The notes beneath the pieces were generated by a model that saw nothing but the letters and a program-made list of their open reading frames with translations, had not been told where the DNA came from and made no database searches. 64,000 bases of DNA. Origin: Mesorhizobium neociceri (GTDB lineage Bacteria; Pseudomonadota; Alphaproteobacteria; Rhizobiales; Rhizobiaceae). Below, in pieces: positions 35,347 through 44,343 of this stretch (positions are counted from its first letter, which is position 1; every line of letters begins with the position of its first letter). Where the stretch lies: the NCBI RefSeq assembly GCF_013520985.1, contig NZ_JACDTY010000007.1, forward strand, positions 248,001-312,000, written 5' to 3'. Position numbers and translations under genes: made by a program.

Positions 35347-36756
35347 ATGGCGACCACGCAACTGGAACGGACGGACGGCTTCGGCGCGCGCCTATCACGC
35401 GCGCTGAAAGCCATGCCGCGCGCCTGGAACCGGTTCTGGCGGCTGGTCGCGCTCTATATGCCGAAGCGGCTCTATGCCCGCTCGCTGATCATCGTCATCG
35501 CGCCGATGATCCTTCTGCAATCGGTCGTCGCCTTTGACTTCATGGAACGGCACTGGGCAACCGTGACGCAGCGCCTGTCGCAGGCCACCGTGCGCGACAT
35601 TGCCGCCATCATCGACATGATCGAGACCTATCCGCACGACGGCGACTACGCCAACATCATCCGCATCGCGCAAGACCGCATGCAGCTGAAGGTCGACCTC
35701 TTGCCGCCCGACCCGCTGCCAGCGCCCGGGCCGAAGCCGTTCTTCTCGATCCTGGACGATGTCCTTTCCACCGAGATCACGCGCCAGATCAACCGCCCGT
35801 TCTGGATCGACACCGTCGGCAATTCCAACATCGTCGAGGTGCGCATCCAGCTCGAGGGCAAGGTGCTGCGCGTCTTCGTGCGCCGCAGCCAGGCCTATGC
35901 CTCCAACACCCACATCTTCCTGATCTGGATGGTCGGCACCTCGCTGGTGCTGCTGACCATCGCCATTCCCTTCCTGCGCAACCAGATCCGGCCGATCCTG
36001 ATGCTGGCCGAGGCCGCCGAAAGCTTCGGCAAGGGCCGGCCGATGCCGCGCGATTTTCGGCCACGCGGCGCCGAGGAGGTTCGGCGCGCCGGCTTTGCCT
36101 TCATCCAGATGCGCGAGCGCATCGAACGCCAGCTCGAACAGCGCACCGCCATGCTGACCGGCGTCAGCCACGACCTCAGAACCATCCTCACCCGTTTCAA
36201 GCTGCAGCTGGCGCTGGCCGGCGGCAAGCCCGAGACCAAGGCGGCGCTCAACCAGGACATCGACGACATGCAGTCGATGCTGGAAGGCTATATCGCCTTT
36301 GCCCGCGGCGAAGCATCGGAAGATGCCGGCCATTTCGATCTTGAGGCCTATTTCCAGAAGCTCGGCGAGGAGGCGTCGCTGCACAAGCGCAAGCTGTCGA
36401 CCGTGCTCGCCGGCGATCCGGACGTGCATGTGCGCCCGCACGCTTTCGCCCGGCTGTTGTCCAACGTTGCCGGCAATGCCTTGCGCTATGCCAAGACGGT
36501 GGAGATCAGCGCCAATCATGGCCGTGGCTCGCTCGTCGTCACCATCGATGATGACGGTCCGGGCATTCCGCTGGAAAAACGCGAGGACGTGTTCAAACCG
36601 TTCGTGCGGCTCGACGAGGCCCGCAACCTCGACGCCAGTGGCACCGGCCTTGGTCTCTCCATCGCCCGCGACATTGCCCGCAGTCATGGCGGCGACATCA
36701 TGCTGGACGACAGCCCGCTCGGTGGCTTGCGGGCCGTTATCAAGGTGCCTGCCTGA
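35347..36756 (+). CDS. EnvZ-like sensor histidine kinase
   Basis: 469 residues from ATG 35347. There are two membrane spans, LIIVIAPMILLQSVVAFDFM and HIFLIWMVGTSLVLLTIAIPF, around a periplasmic sensor of about 135 residues. A HAMP segment (RPILMLAEAAESFGKG) follows. The H-box GVSHDLRTILTRFKLQLAL has the phosphoacceptor His near residue 274; the usual Pro after RT is replaced by Ile. N box NVAGNALRYA, G1 DDGPGIP and G2 GTGLGLSIA are intact. It is an orphan by position, and the PetR-like regulator at 19755 is its likely partner. Confidence 0.92.
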   Translation: MATTQLERTDGFGARLSRALKAMPRAWNRFWRLVALYMPKRLYARSLIIVIAPMILLQSVVAFDFMERHWATVTQRLSQATVRDIAAIIDMIETYPHDGDYANIIRIAQDRMQLKVDLLPPDPLPAPGPKPFFSILDDVLSTEITRQINRPFWIDTVGNSNIVEVRIQLEGKVLRVFVRRSQAYASNTHIFLIWMVGTSLVLLTIAIPFLRNQIRPILMLAEAAESFGKGRPMPRDFRPRGAEEVRRAGFAFIQMRERIERQLEQRTAMLTGVSHDLRTILTRFKLQLALAGGKPETKAALNQDIDDMQSMLEGYIAFARGEASEDAGHFDLEAYFQKLGEEASLHKRKLSTVLAGDPDVHVRPHAFARLLSNVAGNALRYAKTVEISANHGRGSLVVTIDDDGPGIPLEKREDVFKPFVRLDEARNLDASGTGLGLSIARDIARSHGGDIMLDDSPLGGLRAVIKVPA

Positions 36757-36984
36757 TCAGAGCATGATCTCGAAGGCGGGCTCGGCCAAAAACCACTTTC
36801 ATCCGCCCGTCATGAAATCATGATCAAGAGCGCGCATGAAGCGCGCGACCTCAGTTGATTCGGCTCAGCCGCCTCACTTCGACCTCGTGCCTGCCCGGGT
36901 ACGCTGGAGCGAAGCGAGGGCAACCGCATGGGTGCCGTTCCGCTATCGCATCAAGGCAACCGACGATCCGAGCAAAGGGCCGCC

Positions 36985-38007
36985 ATGCGCATCCTGATGG
37001 TCACCGACGCCTGGCGCCCACAAGTCAACGGCGTCGTCCACACGCTGGAGCGGCTCACCGAAACGCTGAAATCCTTCGACGTTACGGTCGACTTCCTGAC
37101 CCCGAACATTTTTCGCACCTTGCCCTTGCCGACCTACCCCGACATCAGGCTGGCGCTGACCACGCCCGGCCATGTCGCGCGGCTGATCGAGGCTCGCAAG
37201 GCCGACCATGTCCATATCGTCACCGAGGGACCGCTCGGCATCATGGCGCGGCGCTATTGCCGCAATGCCGGCCGTCCCTTCACCACCAGCTACCACACCC
37301 GCTTCCCCGAATATCTCAGCGCCCGCCTGCCGGTGCCGGAAAGCTGGGCCTATCGCTGGCTGCGCGATTTCCACAATTCGGGCCAAGGCACGCTGGTTGC
37401 CACCCAGTCGCTGGCCGATGATCTTGCCGCACGCGGCTTCAACAAGCTCAGGCCGTGGACGCGCGGCGTCGACACCGATCATTTCCGCCCGGACAAGAAG
37501 AAGGACCTCGGCTTTCCCGGCCCGGTGTTCCTGTGCGTCGGCCGTGTCGCCATCGAAAAGAACTTGTCCGCTTTCCTCGATCTCGACCTGCCCGGCAGCA
37601 AGGTGATCGTCGGCGAGGGCCCGGAACTGGCCAAGCTCAAGGCGAAATATCCGCAGGCGCATTTTCTCGGCCACCGCCCGAACGATGAACTGGCCGAAAT
37701 CTACGCCTCGGCCGACGTCTTCGTCTTCCCAAGCCGCACCGACACCTTCGGCAACGTCATCATCGAGGCGCTGGCCAGCGGCACGCCGGTCGCCGCCTAT
37801 CCCGTCACCGGACCGATCGATATTGTCGGCGACGGCATCGGGGGCGCGGTGTCGACCGATCTGCGCGAGGCCTCGCTCGCCGCCCTCAATGTCGACCGTG
37901 CCGAAGCCCGCGAGCGCGCCATGCGCTACAGCTGGAAAGCCTGCGCCGAGATGTTCATGGATACAGTCGAAGAGGCGCTTGGGACGCCGCGGAAGCTGGC
38001 CGCCTGA
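36985..38007 (+). CDS. Glycosyltransferase family 4 protein
   Basis: 340 residues from ATG 36985. The Rossmann start MRILMVTDAWRPQVNGVV, the acceptor-side segment RPFTTSYHTRFPEY, then GRVAIEKNLSAFLDLDLPGS and the donor-binding end DVFVFPSRTDTFGNVIIEAL are the GT-B fold signatures of GT4 enzymes. The second Glu of the EX7E motif lies in that end. The closest general resemblance is to mannosyl- or glucosyltransferases acting on lipids. The donor and acceptor are not known. Upstream (36757-36984) is a possible degenerate palindrome with CATGATC arms. Confidence 0.9.
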   Translation: MRILMVTDAWRPQVNGVVHTLERLTETLKSFDVTVDFLTPNIFRTLPLPTYPDIRLALTTPGHVARLIEARKADHVHIVTEGPLGIMARRYCRNAGRPFTTSYHTRFPEYLSARLPVPESWAYRWLRDFHNSGQGTLVATQSLADDLAARGFNKLRPWTRGVDTDHFRPDKKKDLGFPGPVFLCVGRVAIEKNLSAFLDLDLPGSKVIVGEGPELAKLKAKYPQAHFLGHRPNDELAEIYASADVFVFPSRTDTFGNVIIEALASGTPVAAYPVTGPIDIVGDGIGGAVSTDLREASLAALNVDRAEARERAMRYSWKACAEMFMDTVEEALGTPRKLAA

Positions 38008-38301
38008 CAGACCCGGCGCAGGATGTAGTGAGTTCCAGGTCAGGCCGAGCCGGGAATGGTGCCTCGGCGATGCCGATCGGTGGCAGTTGTGTGGCCACCT
38101 CAATGCCGCCCACCCATGAATTTCCCTCAGGAGATCTGGAACTTCGACACCTTGCCAATGCCTTGGAAAAGTCTTCCGCGTGAAGTTGTTGATGCATCGG
38201 AGATCATGCGACGGCCAAGCTTTGATCCCTGCGAGCGCGCTCCTTGCGAGAGCTTGTGCGGCGGTTCCTTGCGGTGCATTATTCTGCGAGTGTAGTTCCC
38301 T

Positions 38302-39239
38302 GTGGGATTGACGCCGATTTCAACGCTGGACGGGTTGCCTGCCGTATCGCCAAAACGTCGCCTCCTGCGCATCGGCAAGACCGTTGCGAGGGTGTTCGGC
38401 TATTGCCGGGCGAATGCCTGGCCACTCTTCATAGCCGCCTGGTTTCCCTGCTTTCTGTCGACGCTTTGTCTGACGGCGCTTGCCCTCGTTCTTTTTGCCG
38501 AGGGCAGGCGCCCGCCTGGCTTCTCTGGCTTCTATCGCGAGGCTTTGACCCCAGGAAGTGGCTTTCTCCGATTGTTGCCGCGCCGTTCTCGGCGATGGTC
38601 CTTGCGTTCGTTCTGGACCGCATGGCAAACGCGCCCGAGCATGGCCGTGTCGTTGTTCGGCGCGGCATTGAAGGTGTTAAACGCTTCGCTATCCCGGGCA
38701 TGCGCTTTGAGCTCGGCCGGCGGATTGTTCTGGCAGCGTTGCTTCTCGCGGCCATTCAGCTTCTTTGCGGCTTCGCGGTCGCCGGCGAGCACAGACTGCT
38801 TGTTGCCGGCCTGCTGGCCACGCGTGACCTGCCGCTCAGCACTGAGGACGTCGCGCCCTGGGCGTCGGCGATGGGTGCCTTCAACGTGGTCGCGGGTGGC
38901 TTCGTACTTGCCTGGACGTATCTCTTCGTCGGCGATTTTCTCTGGACGGGATCGTTTGATCCAATCGGCTGCTGGCGTGCGCTCGACGGCAATCGTCTGC
39001 GTTTCGTCGCCATAATGTTCATCGTTCTCGCAATAGTTGCCATATTCAAATATGGGCTGGTCCTGGCCGCAGGCTTGATCCTGATTCCCGCGGATGCCGC
39101 GCCGCCTTCCTTCTTGAACCTCATGCTGATGCATTTCGGCCTCGCCTGGCCGTTCGACGTCCTGCATCTTGTGCTCTCGGCCGCAACGGTCGGAACCATT
39201 CTCGGCGCGTTCCGGCCCCAACCTCTTCGCCAGCCCTAA
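38302..39239 (+). pseudogene. Polytopic membrane protein gene with an apparent frameshift
   Basis: Two frames read as one protein. The first, from GTG 38302, gives RIGKTVARVFGYCRANAWPLFIAAW and a good membrane helix up to LALVLFAEG near 38503. The second, one base back, continues with APAWLLWLLSRGFDPRKWLSPIVAA, DRMANAPEHGRVVVRRGIEG and several more helices to the stop at 39239. Neither half is good alone: frame one turns Arg/Ser-rich after 38520, and frame two upstream has no membrane-protein character. The switch lies by a small palindrome, AGGCGCCCGCCT. It may be a real mutation or a sequencing error. The family was not recognised. Confidence 0.6.
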
Positions 39240-39341
39240 ATGCATGTCGCCCAAAAGTGACCTCGGTTTTGGGACAACGACATGCATAAAAACAAAAGCC
39301 TAAAGCGCGTCGCTTGAATCCGTTTCGACGCGACGCGCTTT
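39236..39341. repeat. Dispersed double-hairpin repeat, family C copy 1
   Basis: First stem ATGCATGTCG / CGACATGCAT, then AAAAACAAAA, then second stem AAGCGCGTCGC / GCGACGCGCTT. A second copy lies at 62576. This copy lies exactly between the stops of two convergent genes and may act as a two-way terminator. Confidence 0.9.
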
Positions 39342-39700
39342 TAGAACAAGCGCCCGCCATCCGGCACTTTGCGCTCAATGGCGCCGAGCACCACGGCGCC
39401 CTCTTCGTCGGGAAAGCCGAGTGTCAGCACTTCGGACATGAACGGGCCGATCTGGCGCGGCGGGAAATTCACGACCGCAAACACCTGCCGGCCGATCAGC
39501 GTCTCCAGCGCATAATATTTGGTGATCTGCGCCGAAGATTTCTTCACGCCAATATCGGGGCCGAAATCGATTTTCAGCTTGAATGCCGGCTTGCGCGCCT
39601 CCGGGAACGGCTCGGCTTCAATGATGGTGCCGACACGGATGTCGACACGATCAAAATCGGCAAAACTGATCTCGGGCTTGCGCGCGCTGCTCGAACTCAT
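39341..39700 (-). CDS. csaA: CsaA-type tRNA-binding domain protein
   Basis: 119 residues, OB-fold tRNA-binding domain. [26 protein letters not shown] at the start, [25 protein letters not shown] in the middle and [19 protein letters not shown] are typical of CsaA, in length as well. CsaA proteins form dimers and were first described as export-linked chaperones; tRNA binding is inferred from the fold. Its stop codon touches the end of the family C repeat, whose second stem could terminate it. The YbjN-type gene lies six bases upstream. Confidence 0.93.
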   Translation of the reverse strand: MSSSSARKPEISFADFDRVDIRVGTIIEAEPFPEARKPAFKLKIDFGPDIGVKKSSAQITKYYALETLIGRQVFAVVNFPPRQIGPFMSEVLTLGFPDEEGAVVLGAIERKVPDGGRLF

Positions 39701-39706
39701 GGAAGC

Positions 39707-40207
39707 TCAGGCGTTGCCATAGGTCTCGAACAGGACTCCGGCCAGCGCATCCTTGGCCGAGGTCCCCGACCAGACGACGAATTGGAAGGCCTGGAAATAG
39801 CATTCGCAAGCTTCCAGCGCCGACGACAAAAGCACCTCGACCTGCTGGCTCGACGGCTCGACCCCGCCGGCGAGCAGCAGCGACTGGCGAAACATGATCG
39901 CGCCTTCCTGTTCCCACAGGTCGAAATGCCCAAACAGCATCTGCTCGTTGATCAGCGACAACAACCGCATCACTTCCAGCGCGCGCGCTTCCGGCACCTT
40001 GATGTCGAACGCGCAGGCCAGATGCAGCGCCTCGAAATCCTCCATCCAGGAGAAGGAGACGTGATAATCGGTCCAGCTGCCGGCAACCGAGATCGAGATT
40101 TCGTCATCGCCGGCCCGTTCGAAGGACCAGTCATTGTTATGGGCCACCTGCTCGATGACATCCACCGGATGGATTTCGCGGGAGAATTCGAGTTCGAGAA
40201 GTTCCAT
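39707..40207 (-). CDS. YbjN domain protein
   Basis: 166 residues from ATG 40207. The YbjN fold is suggested by HPVDVIEQVAHNNDWSFERAG at the start, WTDYHVSFSWMEDFEALHLACAF, and VMRLLSLINEQMLFGHFDLWEQEG. In E. coli YbjN influences motility and stress responses, and the fold resembles type III secretion chaperones. No role is known for rhizobial members. It is adjacent to csaA in the same direction with only a six-base gap, so the two are probably co-transcribed. Confidence 0.88.
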   Translation of the reverse strand: MELLELEFSREIHPVDVIEQVAHNNDWSFERAGDDEISISVAGSWTDYHVSFSWMEDFEALHLACAFDIKVPEARALEVMRLLSLINEQMLFGHFDLWEQEGAIMFRQSLLLAGGVEPSSQQVEVLLSSALEACECYFQAFQFVVWSGTSAKDALAGVLFETYGNA

Positions 40208-40523
40208 GGAATGCTTCCTGTGTTCAGGGGAGCGCCACACGCTCCGCGGGGCACACACGACGAACAATCTTGTCTAGAACTCGGACGGCCAGGACTTCAC
40301 GACACAAAGACCCCGGACCGGACCCCACCGCCCGGCCGCATGACCCTGCTCCGAATCATGCAACAAATTCAGTCTATTGATCGGGAGTCGCGTGAACAGC
40401 CTAATTTTTCGCACTGCGTCATCAGCATGTGGAAAGGCGCTGTCACAAAGATTCATGCATTGCCGGTAAACGATTCACGGCAAAGCACTTTTTCGGATTG
40501 TGCTTTGTGGAAAAGTTTAAGGA
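40208..40523. other. Intergenic region between the YbjN-type gene and ubiK
   Basis: 316 bases. It should contain the ybjN-csaA promoter (leftward), but no clear -35/-10 pair was found. AAAGCAC and GTGCTTT near 40483-40507 can pair as a small stem near the end of ubiK. No ORF is supported. Confidence 0.4.
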
Positions 40524-40826
40524 TTATTTTTTTGCTTTGGGCTTTACCGCAGCCGCAGGTGCGGCCTGTCCGGTCAATTCGGCTAGCCTGGCTTCGAGCG
40601 CATCGATGCGGGCGGCCAGTCTGGTGTTTTCTTCCCTGGCCTTAGCGGCCATGTCGCGCGCTGCCTCGAACTCCTCGCGCTGCACCACGTCCATGGTGTT
40701 GAGGATGCGCTCGGCCTGCCCCTTGAAGGCAGTCTCCACTTCGCGGCGCACGCCTTGCGCGGCTCCAGCGGCATCGGTCATCAGCTTGGCGAATTCATCG
40801 AGAATGCGGTTCGGTCCGGTCGACAT
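40524..40826 (-). CDS. ubiK: UbiK/YqiC family accessory factor
   Basis: 100 residues from ATG 40826. The start NRILDEFAKLMTDAAGAAQG, the centre EVETAFKGQAERILNTMDVVQREEFEAARDM and the coiled coil TRLAARIDALEARLAEL match the BMFP/YqiC family, which forms trimers. UbiK assists late ubiquinone biosynthesis under aerobic conditions in gammaproteobacteria; related Brucella protein BMFP has membrane-fusing activity. The end is Ala/Pro/Lys-rich. It is divergent from the 41003 gene and lgt, a neighbourhood often seen in rhizobia. Confidence 0.9.
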   Translation of the reverse strand: MSTGPNRILDEFAKLMTDAAGAAQGVRREVETAFKGQAERILNTMDVVQREEFEAARDMAAKAREENTRLAARIDALEARLAELTGQAAPAAAVKPKAKK

Positions 40827-41002
40827 GGCAAATCCTCGCTTGGCCTGAATTGACGTAGTGGCGCTGCGCGCGGAATGCAAGAACGTTGCGATGGCTGCGG
40901 CGTCGCACCTCGCCAGCCAGCCTATACGTCATGCCGCTACGTCGACTATTGTACTGCTTCCTAGTCGGCTTGCGTCAAGCCGCTCTCACTCAGGGTCAAC
41001 CA

Positions 41003-41242
41003 ATGGCAACGCCTCCGCGCCGACCGACAAATCCGATGGCAGCCGCCGAAGCGGCCTTCAAGCCGATCAAGAAACCCGCGCCTCCCATTCGCGAAGCTGC
41101 GGCCGCACCGAACGTCCGGGAGCTTGTTTCGATCAGGATCGATCGCGCCGTGCTCGACCATTTCCAGGAAGACGGTCCAGGCTGGCAGGACAGGATCAAC
41201 GATGCGCTCAGGCAAATGGTCGCCGGCAAGCCGCGGGATTGA
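41003..41242 (+). CDS. BrnA-like ribbon-helix-helix protein without a BrnT partner
   Basis: 79 residues from ATG 41003. The C-terminal half, LVSIRIDRAVLDHFQEDGPG followed by WQDRINDALRQMV, matches the BrnA antitoxin DNA-binding domain (beta strand, then two helices). The N-terminal half is Pro/Ala/Lys-rich. In toxin-antitoxin loci a brnT toxin gene precedes brnA, but none is present here. This protein is more likely a stand-alone regulator or an orphan. The longer ORF to 40886 has no RBS. Confidence 0.75.
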   Translation: MATPPRRPTNPMAAAEAAFKPIKKPAPPIREAAAAPNVRELVSIRIDRAVLDHFQEDGPGWQDRINDALRQMVAGKPRD

Positions 41243-41344
41243 GCCGAACTCTGCGACGATCAGGCAACCGCCACCTTGCCTTGACCCCGCCAAAACCCTG
41301 CCGCATGGTCCGCGCCCGAACGCGAGCCCTTCCGGGAGACCCTG

Positions 41345-42229
41345 TTGAACGACTATTTCCTGCTGCCGATGGCTTCGCTGTCCTTTCCCAACATCGACCC
41401 GATCCTGGTCCAGATCGGTCCGCTGGCGGTGCACTGGTACGGCATCGGCTACATCGTCGGCATCCTCTTTGCCTGGTGGTACGCCAAGCGGCTGGTCACC
41501 AACACCAGGCTATGGCCAGACGGCGTCTTACCGATGAAGCCCATCGATCTTGACGATTTCATCGTCTGGGCCGCCGCCGGCGTCGTGCTTGGCGGGCGCA
41601 CCGGCTATGTGCTGTTCTACGATTTGAAGCGCTATATCGACCATCCCGCAGACATCCTCGCCATCTGGCAGGGCGGCATGTCGTTCCATGGCGGCCTGCT
41701 CGGCGTCATCCTCGCCATGACGCTGTTCTCCCTCAAGCGCGGCATCCGCACCTGGTCGCTGTTCGACGTCGTGGCAGCAGGCGTGCCGGTCGGCCTTGGC
41801 CTTGTCCGTGTCGCCAACTTCGTCAACGCCGAACTCTGGGGCCGCGTGACCGATGTGTCATGGGGCGTCGTCTTCTGCAATGAGCGCATCCTGCAGGCAC
41901 AGACGCAATGCCCGGCAGGCACGCTTCCGCGTCATCCGAGCCAGCTCTACGAAGCCTTGCTGGAGGGCGTGGTGCTGTTCCTGGTCCTGCGCTTCCTCAC
42001 CCATTCGCGGCTGAAGCTGAAGACGCCGCGTTTTGTTGGCGGCGCCTTCATCTGCGGCTACGGCCTGTCGCGCATCTTCGTCGAATTCTTCCGTGAACCC
42101 GACCAGCAGCTCGGCTACCTCCTCGGCGGCTGGCTCACCATGGGCATGGTGCTGTCGCTGCCGATGGTGCTCGCCGGCATCTGGGCGATGGCTACCGCCA
42201 AGCAGATCGCCCAGCCACAGCCGGCATGA
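41345..42229 (+). CDS. lgt: Prolipoprotein diacylglyceryl transferase
   Basis: 294 residues from TTG 41345; ATG 41369 is an alternative. It is an integral membrane enzyme that moves diacylglycerol from phosphatidylglycerol to the lipobox cysteine of prolipoproteins. Seen are [18 protein letters not shown], the catalytic-loop [11 protein letters not shown], the Lgt signature [31 protein letters not shown] and [12 protein letters not shown]. The window itself encodes several lipoprotein substrates. It overlaps the methyltransferase gene as ATGA. Confidence 0.96.
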   Translation: MNDYFLLPMASLSFPNIDPILVQIGPLAVHWYGIGYIVGILFAWWYAKRLVTNTRLWPDGVLPMKPIDLDDFIVWAAAGVVLGGRTGYVLFYDLKRYIDHPADILAIWQGGMSFHGGLLGVILAMTLFSLKRGIRTWSLFDVVAAGVPVGLGLVRVANFVNAELWGRVTDVSWGVVFCNERILQAQTQCPAGTLPRHPSQLYEALLEGVVLFLVLRFLTHSRLKLKTPRFVGGAFICGYGLSRIFVEFFREPDQQLGYLLGGWLTMGMVLSLPMVLAGIWAMATAKQIAQPQPA

Positions 42230-43290
42230 CACGGCTTAAGACCCGCATCGTCGACCTCATCGGTGCGCTCGGCCCCCTCCCCGTCAACGAATACATGGCG
42301 CTCTGCCTGTTCGATCCGGTCGATGGCTACTACACCACACGCGAGCCATTCGGCACCGAGGGCGACTTCGTCACCGCGCCGGAGATCAGCCAGATGTTCG
42401 GCGAACTCGTCGCGGTCTGGCTGTACCAGGCCTGGCTGGCGATCGGCCGGCCGCTGCCGGTCACCGTCGCCGAGATCGGCCCGGGCCGCGGCACGCTGAT
42501 GAAGGACATGCTGCGCACCCTGGCGCGGCTCGATCCAGCGCTCACCGAAGGCGCGTCCTTCGCCTTGATCGAGACCAGTCCGCGGCTGACCGAAATCCAG
42601 AAGCAGACGCTTGCCGGGAGTTCAGCTGAGGTCGGGTGGCACGAAACCATCGCCACCCTGCCGCAGGCGCCGCTGCTGATCGTTGGCAACGAATTGTTCG
42701 ACGCCGTGCCGATCCGCCAGTTCATCCGCGCCGGCGCCGGATGGCGCGAACGAATGATCGGCCTCGGCGACGCAGATGAATTGAGCTTCTTCGCCGGCGC
42801 CGGCTCGGTCGAGGCAACTCTGCTGCCGGACAACGCCGTAGTGGCGCCGCAAGGCGCTGTGGTCGAGGTGGCGCCGGCGCGCGCCGCGCTGATGGCAGCC
42901 ATTGCCGAGCGGATAGCCAGCCATGGCGGCGCCGGCCTATTCCCCGACTACGGCCATCTCCAGCCCGGTTTCGGCGACACATTGCAAGCCGTGCGCAAGC
43001 ACGCTCCCGAAGATGTGCTGGCCAATCCCGGCGAAGCAGATCTCACCGCACATGTCGACTTTGCAGCGCTGGCCGCGGTCGTGCGGGCGCATGGCCTCGA
43101 TGTGGAATTGACGACGCAGGGCGACTTCCTGCTTTCCATGGGGTTGCTCGAACGGGCTGGCTTGCTGGGCAGCCAGGCAAGCGAAGAGGCACGACAAACC
43201 ATTGCCGACGCGGTAGAGCGCCTGGCCGGACCCGACGCCATGGGCACGCTGTTCAAGGTCCTGAAAATCCAGCCGCACCAGCCTGGCTGA
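42226..43290 (+). CDS. MidA/NDUFAF7-type SAM-dependent protein methyltransferase
   Basis: 354 residues from ATG 42226, coupled to lgt. It has [41 protein letters not shown], the SAM-binding loop [16 protein letters not shown] and [12 protein letters not shown], the order found in COG1565 (DUF185). The mitochondrial homologue NDUFAF7 dimethylates an arginine in the NDUFS2 subunit of complex I. A similar role on NuoD is plausible in alphaproteobacteria but not proven. The lgt-MidA-pgeF neighbourhood is common in rhizobia; here a leftward glycosyltransferase gene is inserted before pgeF. Confidence 0.92.
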   Translation: MTRLKTRIVDLIGALGPLPVNEYMALCLFDPVDGYYTTREPFGTEGDFVTAPEISQMFGELVAVWLYQAWLAIGRPLPVTVAEIGPGRGTLMKDMLRTLARLDPALTEGASFALIETSPRLTEIQKQTLAGSSAEVGWHETIATLPQAPLLIVGNELFDAVPIRQFIRAGAGWRERMIGLGDADELSFFAGAGSVEATLLPDNAVVAPQGAVVEVAPARAALMAAIAERIASHGGAGLFPDYGHLQPGFGDTLQAVRKHAPEDVLANPGEADLTAHVDFAALAAVVRAHGLDVELTTQGDFLLSMGLLERAGLLGSQASEEARQTIADAVERLAGPDAMGTLFKVLKIQPHQPG

Positions 43291-43293
43291 CCG

Positions 43294-44226
43294 TCAGAGA
43301 TCGTTTACAAGCCGCCCCGCCACGCCGCCAAGATAGGTTTCCCAGACATGATCGCACATCAACCGGCGATAGTGCCGCGTGCTGATCAGGCCGCGATACG
43401 AAGCGCCGCCGACATGAAAGAAGCAGTTATCCAGCATGCGATGGTCGGCCTCGATGCCGCCGAGCTTCAGGCTGACCGTGGTCTTTGCGGCATCGACGAT
43501 GTTGTCGTCATCCAGCCTGTCGCGCAGCATTGGCCAATTGCCGCCGCCAGTATCGAGCCCGGTGTCGAAGCGCGGCGTGAAATCCAGTTCGAGATCCTCG
43601 ACGACGGAAAAGCGAAAGAAGCAGAGGCCCGCCCAGAAATACCATCCGTCATGGCCTCTTTTGGCGGGATATTTGGTGCCGTAGGCGTCCTTGCCCTCCA
43701 TGCGCCTGGTTATATCGAGGGCCACCACCGGAAAGCAGTCATGGTCGAGAAAGCCGAACAGTTCGGGCCGCAGCGGACGCACGATGTTATGGAAGACCCA
43801 GTTCATCGCAATGCCATGCGACCGGTTCGGATTCCATTCGGGATTTCGCGGTAGGCCGAAATAAGCAATGCCGCGCGACCGGCATATGGCCTCGATCGCC
43901 TGCCGCGCCGCAGGCTTGGACGAATTGTCGATGACCACCAGTGTCATCCCGCTCGAATAGATCTGCCACGCCTTGGTCAGCGCATCGATGACCCAGGGCG
44001 TGTTGTAGGCGATGGCAAAACAGAAGCGCCGCGACCCGGTCCGCCTGAGACCTTCAGCGAACTCCGCCCCCGAAGCCGCATTGCGCGAGCGGAAATAGCC
44101 GTTCACCAGGCTGTTGCGAAAATCCTTCGCCTTGCGGATCTGCCGGTTCTGATGGATCTGTCGGATCAGGCTTTTGACTGGATTCCAGCCCATGAACTTT
44201 CGCCCGCCCCGGAAATTGTCTGGCAT
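43294..44226 (-). CDS. Glycosyltransferase-like protein
   Basis: 310 residues from ATG 44226, or 299 from ATG 44193. The GT-A-like half has FCFAIAYNTPWVIDALTKAW, TLVVIDNSSKPAARQAIEAI and FGFLDHDCFPV, where the DHD triad stands in the place of the metal-binding DxD. The C-terminal part is rich in Trp and aromatic residues (HDGWYFWAGLCFFRF). It probably adds a sugar to a surface glycan; donor and acceptor are unknown. It breaks the otherwise rightward lgt-MidA-pgeF series and starts near the pgeF promoter. Confidence 0.7.
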   Translation of the reverse strand: MPDNFRGGRKFMGWNPVKSLIRQIHQNRQIRKAKDFRNSLVNGYFRSRNAASGAEFAEGLRRTGSRRFCFAIAYNTPWVIDALTKAWQIYSSGMTLVVIDNSSKPAARQAIEAICRSRGIAYFGLPRNPEWNPNRSHGIAMNWVFHNIVRPLRPELFGFLDHDCFPVVALDITRRMEGKDAYGTKYPAKRGHDGWYFWAGLCFFRFSVVEDLELDFTPRFDTGLDTGGGNWPMLRDRLDDDNIVDAAKTTVSLKLGGIEADHRMLDNCFFHVGGASYRGLISTRHYRRLMCDHVWETYLGGVAGRLVNDL

Positions 44227-44343
44227 TGCCTATAGTCGAATGCCTGCTTTTCGCCAACTCGGGCCCAATGCGGCACGGCTTCCGCAAATACTTGGGCGAA
44301 CTTCGCCTTGACGAAAGCGCTGGCGCGGACAACAAACCCATCC

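Noticed and set aside
36761..36830. Palindrome with CATGATC arms, possible further repeat family
   Set aside because: Arms are short and no second copy was found in the window, so it is only mentioned in the glycosyltransferase entry.
39314..40645. 443-codon rightward ORF
   Set aside because: Antisense to csaA and the YbjN-type gene, both of which have clear family motifs.
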